From the NCBI GenBank assembly GCA_964342695.1, contig CAYFFV010000039.1, positions 1 to 6,605 on the forward strand: a stretch of 6,605 nt of DNA, in the 5' to 3' direction. The notes beneath the pieces were generated by a model that ran no database searches, was not told the origin of the DNA, and worked only from the letters and a program-made list of their open reading frames with translations. The DNA comes from CAYFFV01 sp964342695. Lineage in GTDB: Bacteria; Acidobacteriota; Vicinamibacteria; Vicinamibacterales; UBA8438. Every line of letters begins with the position of its first letter. Position 1 is the first letter of the stretch. A program made the translations under genes and the position numbers. Of the stretch, positions 6,235 through 6,605 are shown one piece after another.

Positions 6235-6341
6235 TGTGAGACGGCGTCGTATGGTGGCGCCAACCGCGCGGGTTTCCGCGTAATAGTGGTAGTCGGTGTG
6301 CGGAAGGACCGAACTCCGACGAACAATTAGGAGCACGTAAC
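6235..6341 (+). promoter_or_regulatory. Structured 5' leader of the cold-shock gene, possible RNA thermosensor
   Basis: The GC-rich leader contains several pairing options. CGCGG (6267-6271) pairs with CCGCG (6276-6280) around a four-base loop. GTCGG (6292-6296) can pair with CCGAC (6316-6320). Shifted by one base, TCGGT (6293-6297) can instead pair with ACCGA (6308-6312), and CGGA (6301-6304) with TCCG (6315-6318). The last pairings exclude each other in part. They end just before the ribosome site AGGAG (6329-6333), which is 8 bases from the ATG. Long structured leaders are known to control cspA in E. coli. That this one acts as a switch is inference. Confidence 0.4.
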
Positions 6342-6554
6342 ATGTCAGTAACAGGTACAGTCAAATGGTTTAATGATAGTAAGGGTTTTGGTTTCTTGAC
6401 GCGTGATGACGGTGAAAAAGATGTTTTCGTCCATCACTCGGCCATTTTGGGTGAAGGATTCAAGAGTCTTTCTGAAGGCGAGCGGGTAGAATTCGATGTC
6501 GTGCAGGGACAAAAAGGTCCGGCAGCAGAAAATGTGGCTAAGCTTGGTGGTTAG
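6342..6554 (+). CDS. cspA: CspA-family cold-shock protein
   Basis: A 70-residue single cold-shock domain, the usual length for the family. It is a small cytoplasmic beta-barrel that binds single-stranded RNA and DNA and prevents or melts RNA secondary structure. Hallmarks are VKWFN (7-11), the RNP1 motif KGFGFL (14-19), the RNP2 motif VFVHHS (28-33) and the C-terminal KGPAAENV block (58-65). The start is firm, with AGGAG 8 bases upstream. Which paralogue it matches (CspA, CspC, CspE and so on) cannot be decided from sequence, so the symbol stands for the family. It appears to be a single-gene unit with its own promoter, a leader and a terminator hairpin. Confidence 0.96.
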   Translation: MSVTGTVKWFNDSKGFGFLTRDDGEKDVFVHHSAILGEGFKSLSEGERVEFDVVQGQKGPAAENVAKLGG

Positions 6555-6581
6555 GTTGAACAAAAATTAGCCTAATGGCGG

Positions 6582-6605
6582 CCGACTTTGCAAAAGCGAA
6601 GTCGG
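6582..6605 (+). terminator. Probable Rho-independent terminator after the cold-shock gene
   Basis: CCGACTTTGC (6582-6591) pairs with GCGAAGTCGG (6596-6605) around the loop AAAA. The result is a 10-bp stem with one T-G wobble. It lies 27 bases after the stop codon. The window ends at the last stem base, so the expected T-tract cannot be seen. Confidence 0.75.

Noticed and set aside
6076..6364. Several overlapping minus-strand open frames opposite the cold-shock leader
   Set aside because: They overlap each other and the promoter and leader, have no recognisable domain or good ribosome site, and look like by-products of the GC-rich leader.

Overview
The window is AT-rich bacterial chromosome with ordinary bacterial gene architecture: compact co-directional gene groups, Shine-Dalgarno sites, a tRNA-Leu and a single-domain cold-shock protein. 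The protein set (EgtB/EgtD, AI-2E permease, TerB-domain protein, CspA-like protein) fits a proteobacterium or close relative. The sequence alone does not settle the lineage. I see no mobile elements, CRISPR array or phage genes.

Layout. Positions 1-55 hold the 5' two thirds of a tRNA-Leu(UAG) on the minus strand, cut by the window edge. Divergent from it, on the plus strand, is a tight three-gene unit: egtB (148-1503), egtD (GTG start, 1516-2481) and an AI-2E-family membrane permease (2486-3544), with gaps of 12 and 4 bases. Facing this unit, on the minus strand, are a TerB-domain protein (3560-4099) and, upstream of it, a large exported TPR protein (4152-5795). These two may form an operon. 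A 546-base AT-rich non-coding stretch (5796-6341) follows. It contains a perfect 12-base palindrome next to a consensus -35 box, an 11-base direct repeat in two copies, and a probable promoter with a structured leader for a cold-shock gene (6342-6554). A hairpin at the right edge (6582-6605) is its likely terminator.

How the genes work together. EgtD trimethylates the alpha-amino group of histidine to give hercynine. EgtB is the non-heme iron enzyme that joins hercynine to a cysteine-type thiol donor with O2. A PLP C-S lyase (EgtE-type) elsewhere would finish ergothioneine. No egtA or egtC is seen here, and the EgtB C-terminus resembles the fungal Egt1/OvoA pattern rather than the mycobacterial one, so cysteine rather than gamma-glutamylcysteine is the likelier donor. 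The permease is almost fused to egtD in translation, which makes it a candidate transporter for ergothioneine or an intermediate. That link is inference from position only. The minus-strand genes are of unknown function, and the cold-shock gene is an independent unit.

The strongest candidates for something new are the egtBD-linked permease and the histidine/cysteine-rich exported TPR protein. I found no clear evidence for a wholly new multi-gene system.
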